The notes beneath the pieces were generated by a model. The model was not told where the DNA came from. It saw only the letters and a list, made by a program, of their open reading frames with translations, and ran no database searches. Of a stretch of 64,000 nucleotides of DNA, positions 51,766 to 60,839 are shown piece by piece (position 1 is the first letter of the stretch; every line of letters starts with the position of its first letter). A program made the position numbers and the translations under genes. The DNA comes from Mariprofundaceae bacterium (lineage in GTDB: Bacteria; Pseudomonadota; Zetaproteobacteria; Mariprofundales; Mariprofundaceae), in the NCBI GenBank assembly GCA_021772895.1, contig JAJFLC010000012.1, positions 310,001 to 374,000 on the forward strand, read 5' to 3'.

Positions 51766-52392
51766 ATGAGCAACGTGGATCACCTTCTCGAGAACAACCA
51801 TCGCTGGGCTGAAAAAAAGCTGGCCAATAATCCGGAATTTTTTAAGCATCTCTCCGAGCTAAGAAATCCTAAATATATGTGGATCGGTTGTTCGGATTCA
51901 CGTGTTCCAGCCAATGAAATCATTGGGCTTGAACCCGGACAGGTGTTTGTACATCGCAATGTAGCCAACCAGGTGCACCATACAGACTTAAATGTATTGG
52001 CTGCGGTGCAATATGCCGTGGAAGTTCTTGGTGTGGAGCACATTATTGTGACGGGTCATTACGATTGTGGTGGTGTTCGCGCCGCGCTGGGAAGCCAGCA
52101 TCATGGTATGGTTGATAACTGGATTCGCGGCATTCGTGATACCTATATGGTTCATGAGCAGGAGATGCTCGCTTGTGAAGCGTCAAAGCAACTTGATCGT
52201 TTGTGTGAGCTGAATGTGATGCGTCAGGTCGATAATCTCTGCCATACCCGCATTGTGCAGGAAGCTTGGGAAAGTGGGAGACCACTGACTGTGAATGGTT
52301 GGATTTATCGAATTAAAGATGGCCTGTTGCATGATTTAAAAGTCACGAAGGCAGAGGCTGAGGCCGTCAAACCAATTTATCGGGTTCGTTAA
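51766..52392 (+). CDS. can: beta-class carbonic anhydrase
   Basis: Interconverts CO2 and bicarbonate, supplying bicarbonate for instance to acetyl-CoA carboxylase. 208 residues. Zinc ligands in MWIGCSDSRVPANEI (Cys, with Asp-Arg dyad) and VTGHYDCGGVRAAL (His, Cys); HRNVANQV is also conserved. The start at 51766 (MSNVDHLLENN) fits E. coli Can; a frame from 51673 overlaps grxC. Confidence 0.94.
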   Translation: MSNVDHLLENNHRWAEKKLANNPEFFKHLSELRNPKYMWIGCSDSRVPANEIIGLEPGQVFVHRNVANQVHHTDLNVLAAVQYAVEVLGVEHIIVTGHYDCGGVRAALGSQHHGMVDNWIRGIRDTYMVHEQEMLACEASKQLDRLCELNVMRQVDNLCHTRIVQEAWESGRPLTVNGWIYRIKDGLLHDLKVTKAEAEAVKPIYRVR

Positions 52393-52488
52393 GCTTGAGT
52401 GGTGCAATCCATTTGCATCTTGAATGAACGTCTGATCAGACAGTACACATACACATTACACCTGAAATTAATCTAATTTGGGTTTTTA

Positions 52489-52496
52489 GCCGATAG
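52489..52496 (+). promoter_or_regulatory. sigma-28-like -10 box ahead of the chemoreceptor gene
   Basis: GCCGATAG matches the flagellar sigma factor -10 consensus GCCGATAA in seven of eight bases and lies 19 bases before the mcp ATG. The -35 (TAAA-type) is not at a clean distance, so this is supported mainly by the gene type. Confidence 0.4.
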
Positions 52497-52514
52497 TTAC
52501 CATTCGGGGTGACT

Positions 52515-54215
52515 ATGAGTAATGTATCGTTTTTTAATCGATTGAAAATATCTACGAAGATGAATCTGGCTGTGTTTTTTGCATTTACAGCCATTATTAT
52601 CGCTTCATCGATGATTTCCTATGAAGAGGAAAAATCACGGGTTCTCAGTTTGAGCACCAAACACCTTACCGTTATGAATGGAAACTATTTTGATAGCCTC
52701 AATACCTTGATGCTCTCCGGCGCGATGGATGAACGCCAGACACTGAGAGATAAACTTCTTTCGGTTGATAGTATCGAGGATATCCGGGTTATACGTGGTG
52801 ATGGCGTTAAGGCGCAGTATGGTGAAGGTGATCCTGACGAGCAGGCAATCGATGAAATAGATGCCCGTTTACTTAACGGTGAAGAGGTTATCGAGGTGGA
52901 GGAAAATGAACAGGGCCGTACATTAACTGTAGGCATCCCTTATTTTGCGACTGAAAACACCCGTGGTGTGGATTGTCTCATGTGTCATGAGGTTACTTCC
53001 GGAACAGTGAACGGCGGCATACGCATTACAACTTCACTTGCAGAAATGGACCAATCAATCAGTGATGCGCTGCTGTTTAATCTATTACTTAATATGGTGT
53101 TTCTCCTCATGGGCTTACTGGTGGTGACCTGGTTATTGAAAAGAATTGTGATTACGCCAATCAATTTTGCGCGTGATGCGGCGCAAATGATTGTCAGCGG
53201 TGATCTGGATACACAGATCAGAGTCAAGAGAACCGATGCCATTGGTGAATTGTTATCCGGCATGGAAGGTATGCGGTTGCATTTCAAAGAGGCTGAACGA
53301 GACCGTAAGCAGGCTGAGCAGGAGAAAGTGTGTCAGGAGGAAGAGCAAAAACAGGCCATCATTGCGATGGAGAAGGAAATGGCCAATGATTTTGATGCCA
53401 GTGTTGGCACACTTGTTGGTAAACTGGATGATGGTGCCAGTGAATTGCAACGTTCGTCTGAAAGCTTGTCTGAGATTTCTAAAAAGCTGAAGCAGCAATC
53501 TGACACCGCTATGGAAGGGGTGAATACCGGTGTGCAGAATGTCGAACAGACGGCTGCTGCGACTGAGGAAATGAGCACCTCGATATCGACGGTGAATCAG
53601 CAGGTTGTGGACATGCGTCAAATTTCTGAGCAGGCAGTCAGTGAGGCCAGACAGACCAATGAAAAGGTTGAGAAGCTGGTGTCTGTGTCGACTGAAATCG
53701 GCTCTGTTTTATCAACGATCACTGTGATTGCTGAGCAGACTAATTTGCTTGCTTTAAATGCCAGTATTGAGGCAGCGCGGGCGGGAGAAGCGGGTCTTGG
53801 GTTTGCTGTGGTTGCCAACGAAGTGAAAAGTCTGGCAGAGGAGACTGCAAAAGCGACGGAGGTGATCGAGGCGCAGATTTGTAGCATGCAGAGTGAAACG
53901 AAGACAGCTTCAGAAGCGATTCAGAATATTACGGGTATTATTGCTGAGATAAATGAGTCAAGTCAGAATGTGGCGATGACGATGGAGCAGCAGGCGCATG
54001 CAACCCGGGAAATTTCCCGAGGAGCCCAAAAAGCACAAGTGGGCATGCAGGCGGTGCAGGCTGCTTCGGCTGATGTCTCTGGAGCTGCCGATGAAGTTGA
54101 TCAAGCGTCAACGCAGGCGTTTAATAGCAGCTCAATGATGCTTGACCAGGTTGAGGAATTACGTGAAAAAATTGATCACTTTCTGGTTAATTTGCGTGAT
54201 GATAAGGTTGGTTGA
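52515..54215 (+). CDS. methyl-accepting chemotaxis protein with c-type haem motif in the sensor
   Basis: 566 residues. Helix 1 about 14-34; periplasmic domain 35-180; helix 2 about 184-206; HAMP; then a cytoplasmic signalling domain whose tip has [19 protein letters not shown] and [20 protein letters not shown]. The periplasmic part contains CLMCH at residues 154-158, a CXXCH c-haem attachment motif, followed by [13 protein letters not shown]. This resembles haem-containing periplasmic sensor domains known from Geobacter chemoreceptors, suggesting redox or gas/NO/O2 sensing. The start at 52515 has CGGGGTG; GTG 52509 is an alternative. No che genes adjacent. Confidence 0.9.
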   Translation: MSNVSFFNRLKISTKMNLAVFFAFTAIIIASSMISYEEEKSRVLSLSTKHLTVMNGNYFDSLNTLMLSGAMDERQTLRDKLLSVDSIEDIRVIRGDGVKAQYGEGDPDEQAIDEIDARLLNGEEVIEVEENEQGRTLTVGIPYFATENTRGVDCLMCHEVTSGTVNGGIRITTSLAEMDQSISDALLFNLLLNMVFLLMGLLVVTWLLKRIVITPINFARDAAQMIVSGDLDTQIRVKRTDAIGELLSGMEGMRLHFKEAERDRKQAEQEKVCQEEEQKQAIIAMEKEMANDFDASVGTLVGKLDDGASELQRSSESLSEISKKLKQQSDTAMEGVNTGVQNVEQTAAATEEMSTSISTVNQQVVDMRQISEQAVSEARQTNEKVEKLVSVSTEIGSVLSTITVIAEQTNLLALNASIEAARAGEAGLGFAVVANEVKSLAEETAKATEVIEAQICSMQSETKTASEAIQNITGIIAEINESSQNVAMTMEQQAHATREISRGAQKAQVGMQAVQAASADVSGAADEVDQASTQAFNSSSMMLDQVEELREKIDHFLVNLRDDKVG

Positions 54216-54299
54216 GTATTTCGGAGATAAATACTATCGGGCAGTTGTGGCAGTCTTCTTCCCCCTCTTTTTTATGCGCGTAGAGTTGAAGTGTATCCG

Positions 54300-55088
54300 T
54301 CAGGTTGTCTTTGCATGTGTCGCAAGTGTGATCTCTACCCAGGCATCATAACCGAGTTGTTCAGGCCTTAATTTTGGATCAATGCCGATCAACGCCAATT
54401 GCTCTGCGCTGAGTAACCCCTTCATATTGTTGGCAATTGTTTTGCGGCGATGGATAAAGCCTTTTCGAACCATTTTTTGCAACGCTGCATATTCACATTT
54501 TGGGCTGTTGCCGTGTGGTGTTAGCAGGAGGACAACTGAATGTACTTTGGGTGGTGGTGAAAATGCCCCCGGTGGCAGCGTTAGCAGGCGTTTAACATGA
54601 TAATAGTGGCGAACCAATACACTTAGCCCGCCATAAACTTTGCTGCCCGGGCCAGCCATGATGCGCTCTCCTACTTCACGTTGATACATCAAAATCATGC
54701 CGCCGGAGAGGGCATGACCGGCAAGTTGTGCGGTTAATGGGCCGCTGATGTTGTAGGGTAAATTACCAACTATCCACTCGGGTTTATACGTGTGAATGCC
54801 TCCTTCCAATTCTTTGAGAACATCGCCATGCATGACAGATAATCCTGCTCTTTCTATTGATCGCTGCTGCCAGTGAGAAGCAAAGCGATCATCCTTTTCA
54901 ATGACAGTAAGTGATTGAACACGTTCAAGTAATGGCTCCGTAATAGCCCCGGGCCCCGGGCCAATTTCAATGGCGGAAGCACCCATAGGTACCGCTTCGG
55001 AGATCGTCCAAATGGCTTTTTTATCTTTTAAAAAGTGCTGGCCCAGTGCTTTTTTTGCGGTTTGTTTATGGTTCTCTAGCATGCGCAA
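54300..55088 (-). CDS. rsmA: 16S rRNA (adenine1518/1519-N6)-dimethyltransferase RsmA (KsgA)
   Basis: Dimethylates two adenines in helix 45 of 16S rRNA late in 30S assembly. 262 residues with KKALGQHFLKDKKAIWTISE, SAM loop IEIGPGPGAITEPL, GDVLKEL, NLPYNISGPLTAQL (NLPY catalytic motif) and FSPPPKVHSVVL. The start is MRML at 55088 or the second Met. Divergent from tpiA, sharing 119 bases. The end is close to the mcp gene, which is convergent. Confidence 0.95.
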   Translation of the reverse strand: MRMLENHKQTAKKALGQHFLKDKKAIWTISEAVPMGASAIEIGPGPGAITEPLLERVQSLTVIEKDDRFASHWQQRSIERAGLSVMHGDVLKELEGGIHTYKPEWIVGNLPYNISGPLTAQLAGHALSGGMILMYQREVGERIMAGPGSKVYGGLSVLVRHYYHVKRLLTLPPGAFSPPPKVHSVVLLLTPHGNSPKCEYAALQKMVRKGFIHRRKTIANNMKGLLSAEQLALIGIDPKLRPEQLGYDAWVEITLATHAKTT

Positions 55089-55207
55089 ACCATAGCCTCA
55101 GTAATTTTCTTGGCGAGGGTTCTTGTAGTTTCTCTTGCTATAAGGGCTGTTTTTCCTACACTTCGCGCCCCATTTTGGTGCATGTTTAATGCTGGAGGGA
55201 AGGTAAT

Positions 55208-55957
55208 ATGAGTGGTTCAACACGTTGTCTGATTGCAGGAAACTGGAAAATGAACGGTCTGGTTCAGGATTCAAAAGATTTTATAGCACAGCTGCGTGAA
55301 AATCCTGCTGCTGAGCACGTTGAGATTGCTTTAATGCCGCCATTTACGCTTCTTCATTCCATGAGCAAAGCCCTGAGCCAGAAGGGTGTTGTGTTGGGTG
55401 CGCAGAATGTTTATTACGAAGATAAGGGCGCGTTTACCGGTTCGATTTGTCCGATGATGTTGCGTGATGCGGGTTGTCATTATGTGATTCTTGGCCACTC
55501 TGAACGGCGTAGTATTATTGGTGAAAGTAATGCGCAGATCCGTTCTAAGCTGAATGCTTCCTGGTTGCATGGTTTGGAGCCAATCCTCTGTATTGGTGAA
55601 ACGCTCGAACAACGCGAACAGGGTGTAACCAATCATCTGTTGGCAGAACAGCTTGCAGTCCTGAAAGGTGCACCAAAAGATAAACCTTTGACGGTGGCTT
55701 ATGAACCGGTTTGGGCAATTGGTACGGGTAAAACAGCAACGCCGGAAATGGTTGTTGAGACGCACGCTTTTGTGCACGAAGAGTTACAACGTTTGGGTAA
55801 AGATTGCCGTGTGCTTTATGGTGGTAGTGTGAACCCGGGAAATGCCAAAGAGCTGATGGCCTGTAAAGGTGTTGAAGGTGCTTTGGTGGGTGGAGCCAGC
55901 TTGAAAGCTGATTCCTTTATGCAAATTGTAGAAGCCGCTGCAAGCGTAGCGAGCTGA
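55208..55957 (+). CDS. tpiA: triosephosphate isomerase TpiA
   Basis: Interconverts dihydroxyacetone phosphate and glyceraldehyde 3-phosphate. 249 residues with IAGNWKMNG (catalytic Lys), ILGHSERR (catalytic His) and VAYEPVWAIGTGKTA (catalytic Glu), then RVLYGGSVNPGNAKEL and ALVGGASLKADSF. The tpiA-secG-tRNA-Leu order is very common in proteobacteria. AGGGAAGG lies before the ATG. Confidence 0.97.
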   Translation: MSGSTRCLIAGNWKMNGLVQDSKDFIAQLRENPAAEHVEIALMPPFTLLHSMSKALSQKGVVLGAQNVYYEDKGAFTGSICPMMLRDAGCHYVILGHSERRSIIGESNAQIRSKLNASWLHGLEPILCIGETLEQREQGVTNHLLAEQLAVLKGAPKDKPLTVAYEPVWAIGTGKTATPEMVVETHAFVHEELQRLGKDCRVLYGGSVNPGNAKELMACKGVEGALVGGASLKADSFMQIVEAAASVAS

Positions 55958-55967
55958 GGAGAATCGA

Positions 55968-56336
55968 ATGACAACAATGTTGATTGTAATGCATGTGACC
56001 GTCGGCCTGCTACTGATTGGTGTCGTGCTGGTTCAGCGCGGTCAGGGTGCTGATATGGGTGTATCTTTTGGTGGCGGTGGAGCACAGACACTGTTTGGAA
56101 GCCGTGGTTCAGGATCATTTTTGGGTAAGGCGACGGGTGGTCTGGCGGCTGCTTTTATGGCAACAAGCCTAACGCTGGCATTTTTTACCCAACAGGATGC
56201 CGGTTCTGTGGTGGAACGTAACCTTACAGAGCCTGTCCAGAGTCAATCTGCCCCGGCATCTGAGCCAACGACTGGTTTTGATCCTAAGGCATTGAAGAGC
56301 AATGGCGATGAAGATGGCCTGCCAAGTGCTGAATAA
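55968..56336 (+). CDS. secG: protein-export membrane protein SecG
   Basis: Accessory subunit of the SecYEG translocon. 122 residues with two membrane helices (about 2-22 and 54-74) joined by the conserved cytoplasmic loop GVVLVQRGQGADMGVSFGGG and GSRGSGSFLGKATG. The C-terminal extension is Ser/Glu/Pro-rich and variable in the family. GGAG before ATG; 10 bases after tpiA. Confidence 0.95.
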   Translation: MTTMLIVMHVTVGLLLIGVVLVQRGQGADMGVSFGGGGAQTLFGSRGSGSFLGKATGGLAAAFMATSLTLAFFTQQDAGSVVERNLTEPVQSQSAPASEPTTGFDPKALKSNGDEDGLPSAE

Positions 56337-56435
56337 GTAATGTTATTACGCAATTGGTATAGAAGCCAATTGCCTGGGGCGCAGTGTAAATTTCACAAAA
56401 TCTACATTGCTAACAAAAGTCGTATGTAACAATGT

Positions 56436-56520
56436 GCCGGAGTGGTGAAATTGGTAGACACGCTACCTTGAGGGGGTAGTGGAGCAATCCGTGCTGGTTC
56501 GAGTCCAGTCTCCGGTACCA
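56436..56520 (+). tRNA. tRNA-Leu (anticodon GAG)
   Basis: 85 bases with CCA encoded. Acceptor GCCGGAG pairs with CTCCGGT (one G-U), the anticodon stem is CTACC/GGTAG with loop TTGAGGG giving anticodon GAG for CUC/CUU, and a long class II variable arm follows (TGGAGCAATCCGT), then GGTTCGAGTCC T-arm. Typical position after secG. Confidence 0.95.
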
Positions 56521-56546
56521 TTTGAATGTTCTTAGAGAACCTGAGA

Positions 56547-56580
56547 AAGCCTGTTTTCCCTTGTGGAGGCAGGTTTTTTT
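56547..56580 (+). terminator. terminator after tRNA-Leu
   Basis: CCTG / CAGG core stem extended by TTTTCC / GGAGG-type pairs, followed by TTTTTTT (56574-56580), 27 bases past the tRNA. Confidence 0.55.
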
Positions 56581-56628
56581 CGTCTATAATCATAAGTTGT
56601 ATGAAATCGGGAAGTTTGGAGGGGTAAT

Positions 56629-57465
56629 ATGACAAAAGTATTTTCAGTTGCATCCTGGAATGTCCAACACTTTAAAGGGGAAGCGAGCAGAGTTGCACGC
56701 ATTGTAGATTTTCTAAAAAGCCATAATCCGGATATTTTTGCTTTGTATGAAGTGACAGGCTCAAAAGTTTATGACGAATTAACCGAAAAATTTCCGCAAT
56801 ACACATTTCAAATAACGGAAGGTAAACAGACTCAAGAAATATTAGTTGGGGTTAGAAATAATCTAACCTCTTTCATAACTCAAAAAACCGAATTTAGGGC
56901 TGGCACAACTCATATGAGACCGGGGCTGCTTGTAACAATCAAAAAAGATGGCGTTAATTATTCTTTGCTATTTCTTCATGTTGCAAGTGGGAACAATCCC
57001 CGTGGAATGGGCTTAAGAGATGATATGATTGGAAGAGCGATAACATTTAGAAAAGTGTTGGATAAGAATGCTGGTGGAATAGGGACGTCGCGATATATCT
57101 TCCTTGGCGATCTCAATACAATGGGGATGGAGTATCCTTATAGTCATGATATTCCTGCAGTGGATGAGTTAAAGAAGGCTGATAATCAAGCATCAAGATA
57201 TTACGGGATGAAGCGACTCGGGAAAACTCATGATGTCTCGTGGAGTAGCAGTAAAACTGGCTCAAAGATACCTGATAGTAATTTGGATCACGTTTATGCT
57301 TCAACAAATTTAACTTTTAAAAAGTTTCAAAATGCAAATGGGGAAGCGAAAGAAGTTGATGTGAGAGGTTGGGTAAACGCTCTAACTAATTCTGAAAAGA
57401 AAAAATGGACGGGAAAATATTCAGATCATTCACTTTTGTATTTTGAGGTTCAGGCATCTGATTGA
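56629..57465 (+). CDS. endonuclease/exonuclease/phosphatase (EEP) family protein
   Basis: 278 residues, an EEP-fold Mg-dependent hydrolase: VASWNVQHFKGE at the N-terminus (catalytic Asn), ALYEVTGSKVYDEL (Glu), FLHVASG, FLGDLNTMGMEYPYS (Asp/Asn) and the terminal GKYSDHSLLYFEV (Asp-His pair). DNA, RNA or lipid phosphate substrate cannot be decided. No signal peptide. AT-rich and Lys/Asn-rich compared with the neighbours, and positioned directly after a tRNA gene, which suggests acquisition; no integrase or repeated tRNA end is seen. Confidence 0.78.
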   Translation: MTKVFSVASWNVQHFKGEASRVARIVDFLKSHNPDIFALYEVTGSKVYDELTEKFPQYTFQITEGKQTQEILVGVRNNLTSFITQKTEFRAGTTHMRPGLLVTIKKDGVNYSLLFLHVASGNNPRGMGLRDDMIGRAITFRKVLDKNAGGIGTSRYIFLGDLNTMGMEYPYSHDIPAVDELKKADNQASRYYGMKRLGKTHDVSWSSSKTGSKIPDSNLDHVYASTNLTFKKFQNANGEAKEVDVRGWVNALTNSEKKKWTGKYSDHSLLYFEVQASD

Positions 57466-57644
57466 ATCTAAGCGTTGCGTTTGCGTAGAATAGATTGCCT
57501 ATAGAAAATCTGTTTTCGTACTTATTTAAGCGTTTAAAAATCATGAGGTCCTGTAAGCCTTGTGTTTGCAGACTTTTTTTCTTTCCTTCTTAGTTTGAAG
57601 ATGATTGCAACTAGAGGGAATATCGTCGTTGTTGATGCCTTAGC

Positions 57645-57674
57645 TTGGCCTTGTGTCTGAATTTACTGTAAAAT
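57645..57674 (+). promoter_or_regulatory. promoter of rnpB
   Basis: TTGGCC (57645-57650) and TAAAAT (57669-57674) with an 18-base spacer. Predicted start about 57681, precisely at the first base of the RNase P RNA P1 stem. Confidence 0.6.
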
Positions 57675-57680
57675 TCGCCA

Positions 57681-58053
57681 GCGGAGTGGTTCGGGTGGTC
57701 GCGTCAGGGTTTATGTTCGCATATCCCTGCCGAGGAAAGTCCGGGCTACACAGGGCAGAATGCCGGATAACGTCCGGCGGGGGCGACCCCGGGAAAGTGC
57801 TACAGAGAATAGACAGCCAGTTTTAACTGGTGATGGTGAAAGGGTGCGGTAAGAGCGCACCGTCTCGTGCGGTAACGGGCGAGAGCTGAGGTAAACCCCA
57901 TTCGTAGCAAGGCCAAATAGGGAAGCACTAGGCGTGGCCCGCGCTGCTTCCGGGTAGGCTGCTTGAGCCTGTGAGTAATCACAGGCCTAGATGAATGGCT
58001 ACTGCTTTTGCCTTTGGCAGGAGTACAGAACCCGGCTTACAGAACCACTCCGC
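57681..58053 (+). ncRNA. rnpB: RNase P RNA, class A
   Basis: Catalytic RNA that removes 5' leaders from precursor tRNAs. P1 is GCGGAGTGG (57681-57689) with CCACTCCGC (58045-58053). Universal blocks are present: GAGGAAAGTCCGGGCTACACAG (P4 left side), ATGGTGAAAGGGTGCGGTAAGAGCGCACCG, the AGCAAGGCCAAATAGG segment and CAGAACCCGGCTTACAGAACC (P4 right side/3' domain). About 373 bases, bacterial A type. T-run follows. Confidence 0.96.
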
Positions 58054-58061
58054 AATTTTTT
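58045..58061 (+). terminator. 3' end of rnpB with T-run
   Basis: The right half of P1 (CCACTCCGC) is followed by AATTTTTT, which ends transcription in the manner of many rnpB genes. Confidence 0.5.
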
Positions 58062-58191
58062 GGATACGCAATAAGTATATGAAACACATTCAAATTATAT
58101 TCGGACTAATCATTTGCCTGTTTTTCTGCAATAATCGGCGCAGCCGGATTTCGGTTTAATTCGGTTTAATGGATAGAAGGAACAAGGTAGT

Positions 58192-59277
58192 ATGTCTGTA
58201 AGAGACCCCGTAACACATCCCGTAATGCATCAAACAGACGATTTGCGCATTTGCGGTATCAAAGAAGTGGCATCTCCTGTCCTGGTTCATACTGAGTTTC
58301 CAGTTAGTGAAATTGCTGCAAATACAACATGTCTGGCAAGGCAGGCGATTCATCGAATTCTTCATGGTGAGGATGATCGTTTGCTGGTGATTGTAGGACC
58401 ATGTTCTATTCACAATCCGGATGCGGCATTGGAATATGCACGGCGTTTAAAAGTGATTCGCGAAGAGCTTGCAGAAGATTTACTGATAGTGATGCGGGTT
58501 TATTTTGAAAAACCACGTACAACCGTGGGTTGGAAGGGCTTGATTAACGACCCCAATCTGGATGGTACATTTGAAATTAACAAAGGCATTCGTTTAGCAC
58601 GAAAACTGTTAGCAGATATCAATGATATGGGTGTGCCAGCGGGAACGGAATTTCTTGATTTGATTACACCTCAGTATTTTGCTGACCTTGTAAGCTGGGG
58701 TGCTATCGGAGCACGTACAACAGAAAGTCAGGGGCATCGCGAACTTGCTTCCGGTCTCTCCTGCCCGGTTGGGTTTAAAAATGGAACAGATGGCGGTTTT
58801 GGTATTGCGATTGATGCGATTCGGGCTGCAGTACACCCGCATCATTTCCTTTCGTTGACCAAAGGCGGGCATTCAGCGATTTTTTCAACCAGTGGAAATG
58901 AAGATTGTCATGTGATTCTGCGTGGTGGAAAAGAACCCAACTATGATGCTGGAAATGTCACCAAAGCTTTGGAACAACTTCAGTCCGCGAACATTAAAAC
59001 AGGAGTAATGGTTGATTGCAGTCATGCAAATAGCCGTAAACAGCATCAGCTTCAGATTGAGGTAGGTAAAGATGTTTCCGAGCAAATTGCGGCTGGGAAC
59101 CGACAAATTATAGGCATGATGGTAGAAAGTCACCTGAATGCAGGCAGACAGGATGTTAAAGCGGGTGAAATGCCCGAATTCGGGACGAGCATCACAGATG
59201 CATGTATCAATTGGGCTGATACTGAAGATCTTTTACGTGTGTTTGCCAAAGCTGTGCAAACACGTCGGGAGAAGTGA
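58192..59277 (+). CDS. aroG: 3-deoxy-7-phosphoheptulonate synthase (DAHP synthase, class I)
   Basis: First step of the shikimate pathway: phosphoenolpyruvate plus erythrose 4-phosphate. 361 residues, AroG/AroF/AroH type with VIVGPCSIHNPDAALEYA, MRVYFEKPRTTVGWKG, NDPNLDGTFEINKG, GARTTESQGHRELASGL, KNGTDG and VDCSHANS. Which aromatic amino acid feeds back on it cannot be told from what I see, so AroG is a family label. aroQ of the same pathway is at 23.6 kb. AAGGAA near the ATG. Confidence 0.93.
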   Translation: MSVRDPVTHPVMHQTDDLRICGIKEVASPVLVHTEFPVSEIAANTTCLARQAIHRILHGEDDRLLVIVGPCSIHNPDAALEYARRLKVIREELAEDLLIVMRVYFEKPRTTVGWKGLINDPNLDGTFEINKGIRLARKLLADINDMGVPAGTEFLDLITPQYFADLVSWGAIGARTTESQGHRELASGLSCPVGFKNGTDGGFGIAIDAIRAAVHPHHFLSLTKGGHSAIFSTSGNEDCHVILRGGKEPNYDAGNVTKALEQLQSANIKTGVMVDCSHANSRKQHQLQIEVGKDVSEQIAAGNRQIIGMMVESHLNAGRQDVKAGEMPEFGTSITDACINWADTEDLLRVFAKAVQTRREK

Positions 59278-59356
59278 TAGAGGGGATGTTGGAGACTCTG
59301 TTTTTTCAGAGTAGTTTGAGAGTTTACACCCTGTGTCTAGGGTCATGGAGGCGTCG

Positions 59357-59875
59357 ATGAGTTTAAGTTTTGCCGATGCAGCAAAAGCAAAAAAGCTGAA
59401 TGATTTTTTTCAGAAACATGGTCGAATCTATATTGTGGTTGATGCCACCAGCGATGAAGTCATCGTACCAAATTTCCTCAAGGGAGACCCTGCCTTACGA
59501 TTGGTCTTAAATATGCGGATGCCTCAGGCGATTCATATTCGTGATGATGCATTGGAATCCGATTTTTCTTTTTCCGGTCAGGTTTATACATGCCTTATTC
59601 CGATGGAACGCATATGGGCTGCCTATTTACCGGAGGGAGATATGGAGCATGGCATTGTCTGGGAAGAGAATGTGCCTGAAACGATTCGAGCGGTTGTGAG
59701 CGCTGTACGGAGTTTGCAGGAAGATGAACCGACTCAGGATGAATCTGTTGAGATTAGCGAAGAGAGGGCTGTAGAAAAGCAGTCGATTGCACAGGGTGAA
59801 AAAACAGAAGATGTATTAGAAACTGATGAAGAGCCGATTGCACGCAAGGTGCGCCACCTTCGTGTGGTGAAATGA
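59357..59875 (+). CDS. sspB: ClpXP protease specificity-enhancing factor SspB
   Basis: Adaptor that tethers ssrA-tagged proteins to ClpXP. 172 residues: a folded domain with IYIVVDATSDEVIVPNF, LRLVLNMRMPQAI, SFSGQVYTCLIPMERIWAAYL, then a long acidic linker, and the C-terminal tail HLRVVK. E. coli SspB ends in the same LRVVK ClpX-binding motif, which strengthens the call. The start at 59357 (MSLSFADA) has GGAGG 6 bases upstream; GTG 59333 and ATG 59345 are upstream alternatives. Overlaps the next gene by 4 bases. sspA is not adjacent. Confidence 0.88.
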   Translation: MSLSFADAAKAKKLNDFFQKHGRIYIVVDATSDEVIVPNFLKGDPALRLVLNMRMPQAIHIRDDALESDFSFSGQVYTCLIPMERIWAAYLPEGDMEHGIVWEENVPETIRAVVSAVRSLQEDEPTQDESVEISEERAVEKQSIAQGEKTEDVLETDEEPIARKVRHLRVVK

Positions 59876-60834
59876 CCATTTTCCAGAAACATGTGAAAAT
59901 TGATGTAAGGCGGTTGAAACAGCTGGCCTTATTGATGATGAGTCTGTTGATTTCATCTGCTTATGGTTATGCGGACACTGATTCAAGAATGATTGTTGAG
60001 GTGGCAGCCAATGAGCAGGGTCAAGTCCCTGCCGTACAGGAAGCCATTGAGCAGGCCTTGCCTGTGCTTTGGGATCGGGTGGTTGAGGATTCTGCTCGTA
60101 TGTCTTTGTCGGATAAAATCAAAGGGACGCCCTTTTTATTGCGTGTTGTACCTCATGCCGGCGGTGTACAGGTCACGTTTAACTCGCAGCGAGTCTGGCA
60201 GTATCTGGACGAACATGAGATTGCCTATCTAAAAGAAGCGCCACGTTTAAATTTGCAGATTCAAATGATCAATCAGGATGATAATCGTATGCCAAAAACG
60301 GCTGGGGCGATTCTTTCTTATGGCGAAGAGATTGCTTTGGCGCGAGGCATGGTGCTGGATCAACATGCGCCAGCACTGGTTGCTAACTGGCGTTGGCTTG
60401 ATGCTTCTCAGATTTATTTGAGTGTACAGGGAAGCTCGATTTTGGCGGGATATTCTGAAACGCGCAGTGTTGAGACAGGCGATCCGCTTGCTCAATTGCA
60501 GGCATGGGTGAAAGAGCTGTTGTTAAAGGTTCGAGATACAAAGTCCACGGATGTGGTCGGGGTGGTTGCTGGGGCTGCTGTACAAAAACACGATGATGGC
60601 ATTGAATTTGTTTTGACAATTGAGCAGGCAAGTAGCTTGTCGGAACAGGTTGTGCTGGAAGATTCTTTGCGCCAAAATAGCCGTGTGAAAGCGATGATAC
60701 CGGTGTATTTGAGTAGGACCAGTCGCCAGTATCGGATGCTTCTTCAGGGCGAAGATGATGCGTGGATTACAGCATGGTTTCAGCGTCGAGGCATGCAAAT
60801 TATTCCCACACCGTACGGTTGGCTGGTTCAATAG
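59872..60834 (+). CDS. DUF2066 exported protein
   Basis: 320 residues with an N-terminal hydrophobic segment (about residues 17-34, LALLMMSLLISSAYGYA) consistent with export. DUF2066 features: VEVAANEQG, AIEQALPVLWDRVV, SYGEEIALARGMVLDQHAP, then PVYLSRTSRQYRMLLQGEDDAW and IIPTPYGWLV at the end. These proteins sit beside hda-like genes in many gammaproteobacteria; function unknown. Start overlaps sspB (ATGA). Confidence 0.8.
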   Translation: MTIFQKHVKIDVRRLKQLALLMMSLLISSAYGYADTDSRMIVEVAANEQGQVPAVQEAIEQALPVLWDRVVEDSARMSLSDKIKGTPFLLRVVPHAGGVQVTFNSQRVWQYLDEHEIAYLKEAPRLNLQIQMINQDDNRMPKTAGAILSYGEEIALARGMVLDQHAPALVANWRWLDASQIYLSVQGSSILAGYSETRSVETGDPLAQLQAWVKELLLKVRDTKSTDVVGVVAGAAVQKHDDGIEFVLTIEQASSLSEQVVLEDSLRQNSRVKAMIPVYLSRTSRQYRMLLQGEDDAWITAWFQRRGMQIIPTPYGWLVQ

Positions 60835-60839
60835 CCTGT

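Noticed and set aside
56436-57680. Integrative element at tRNA-Leu
   Set aside because: No integrase and no repeat of the tRNA 3' end were found downstream; only the single nuclease gene looks foreign.
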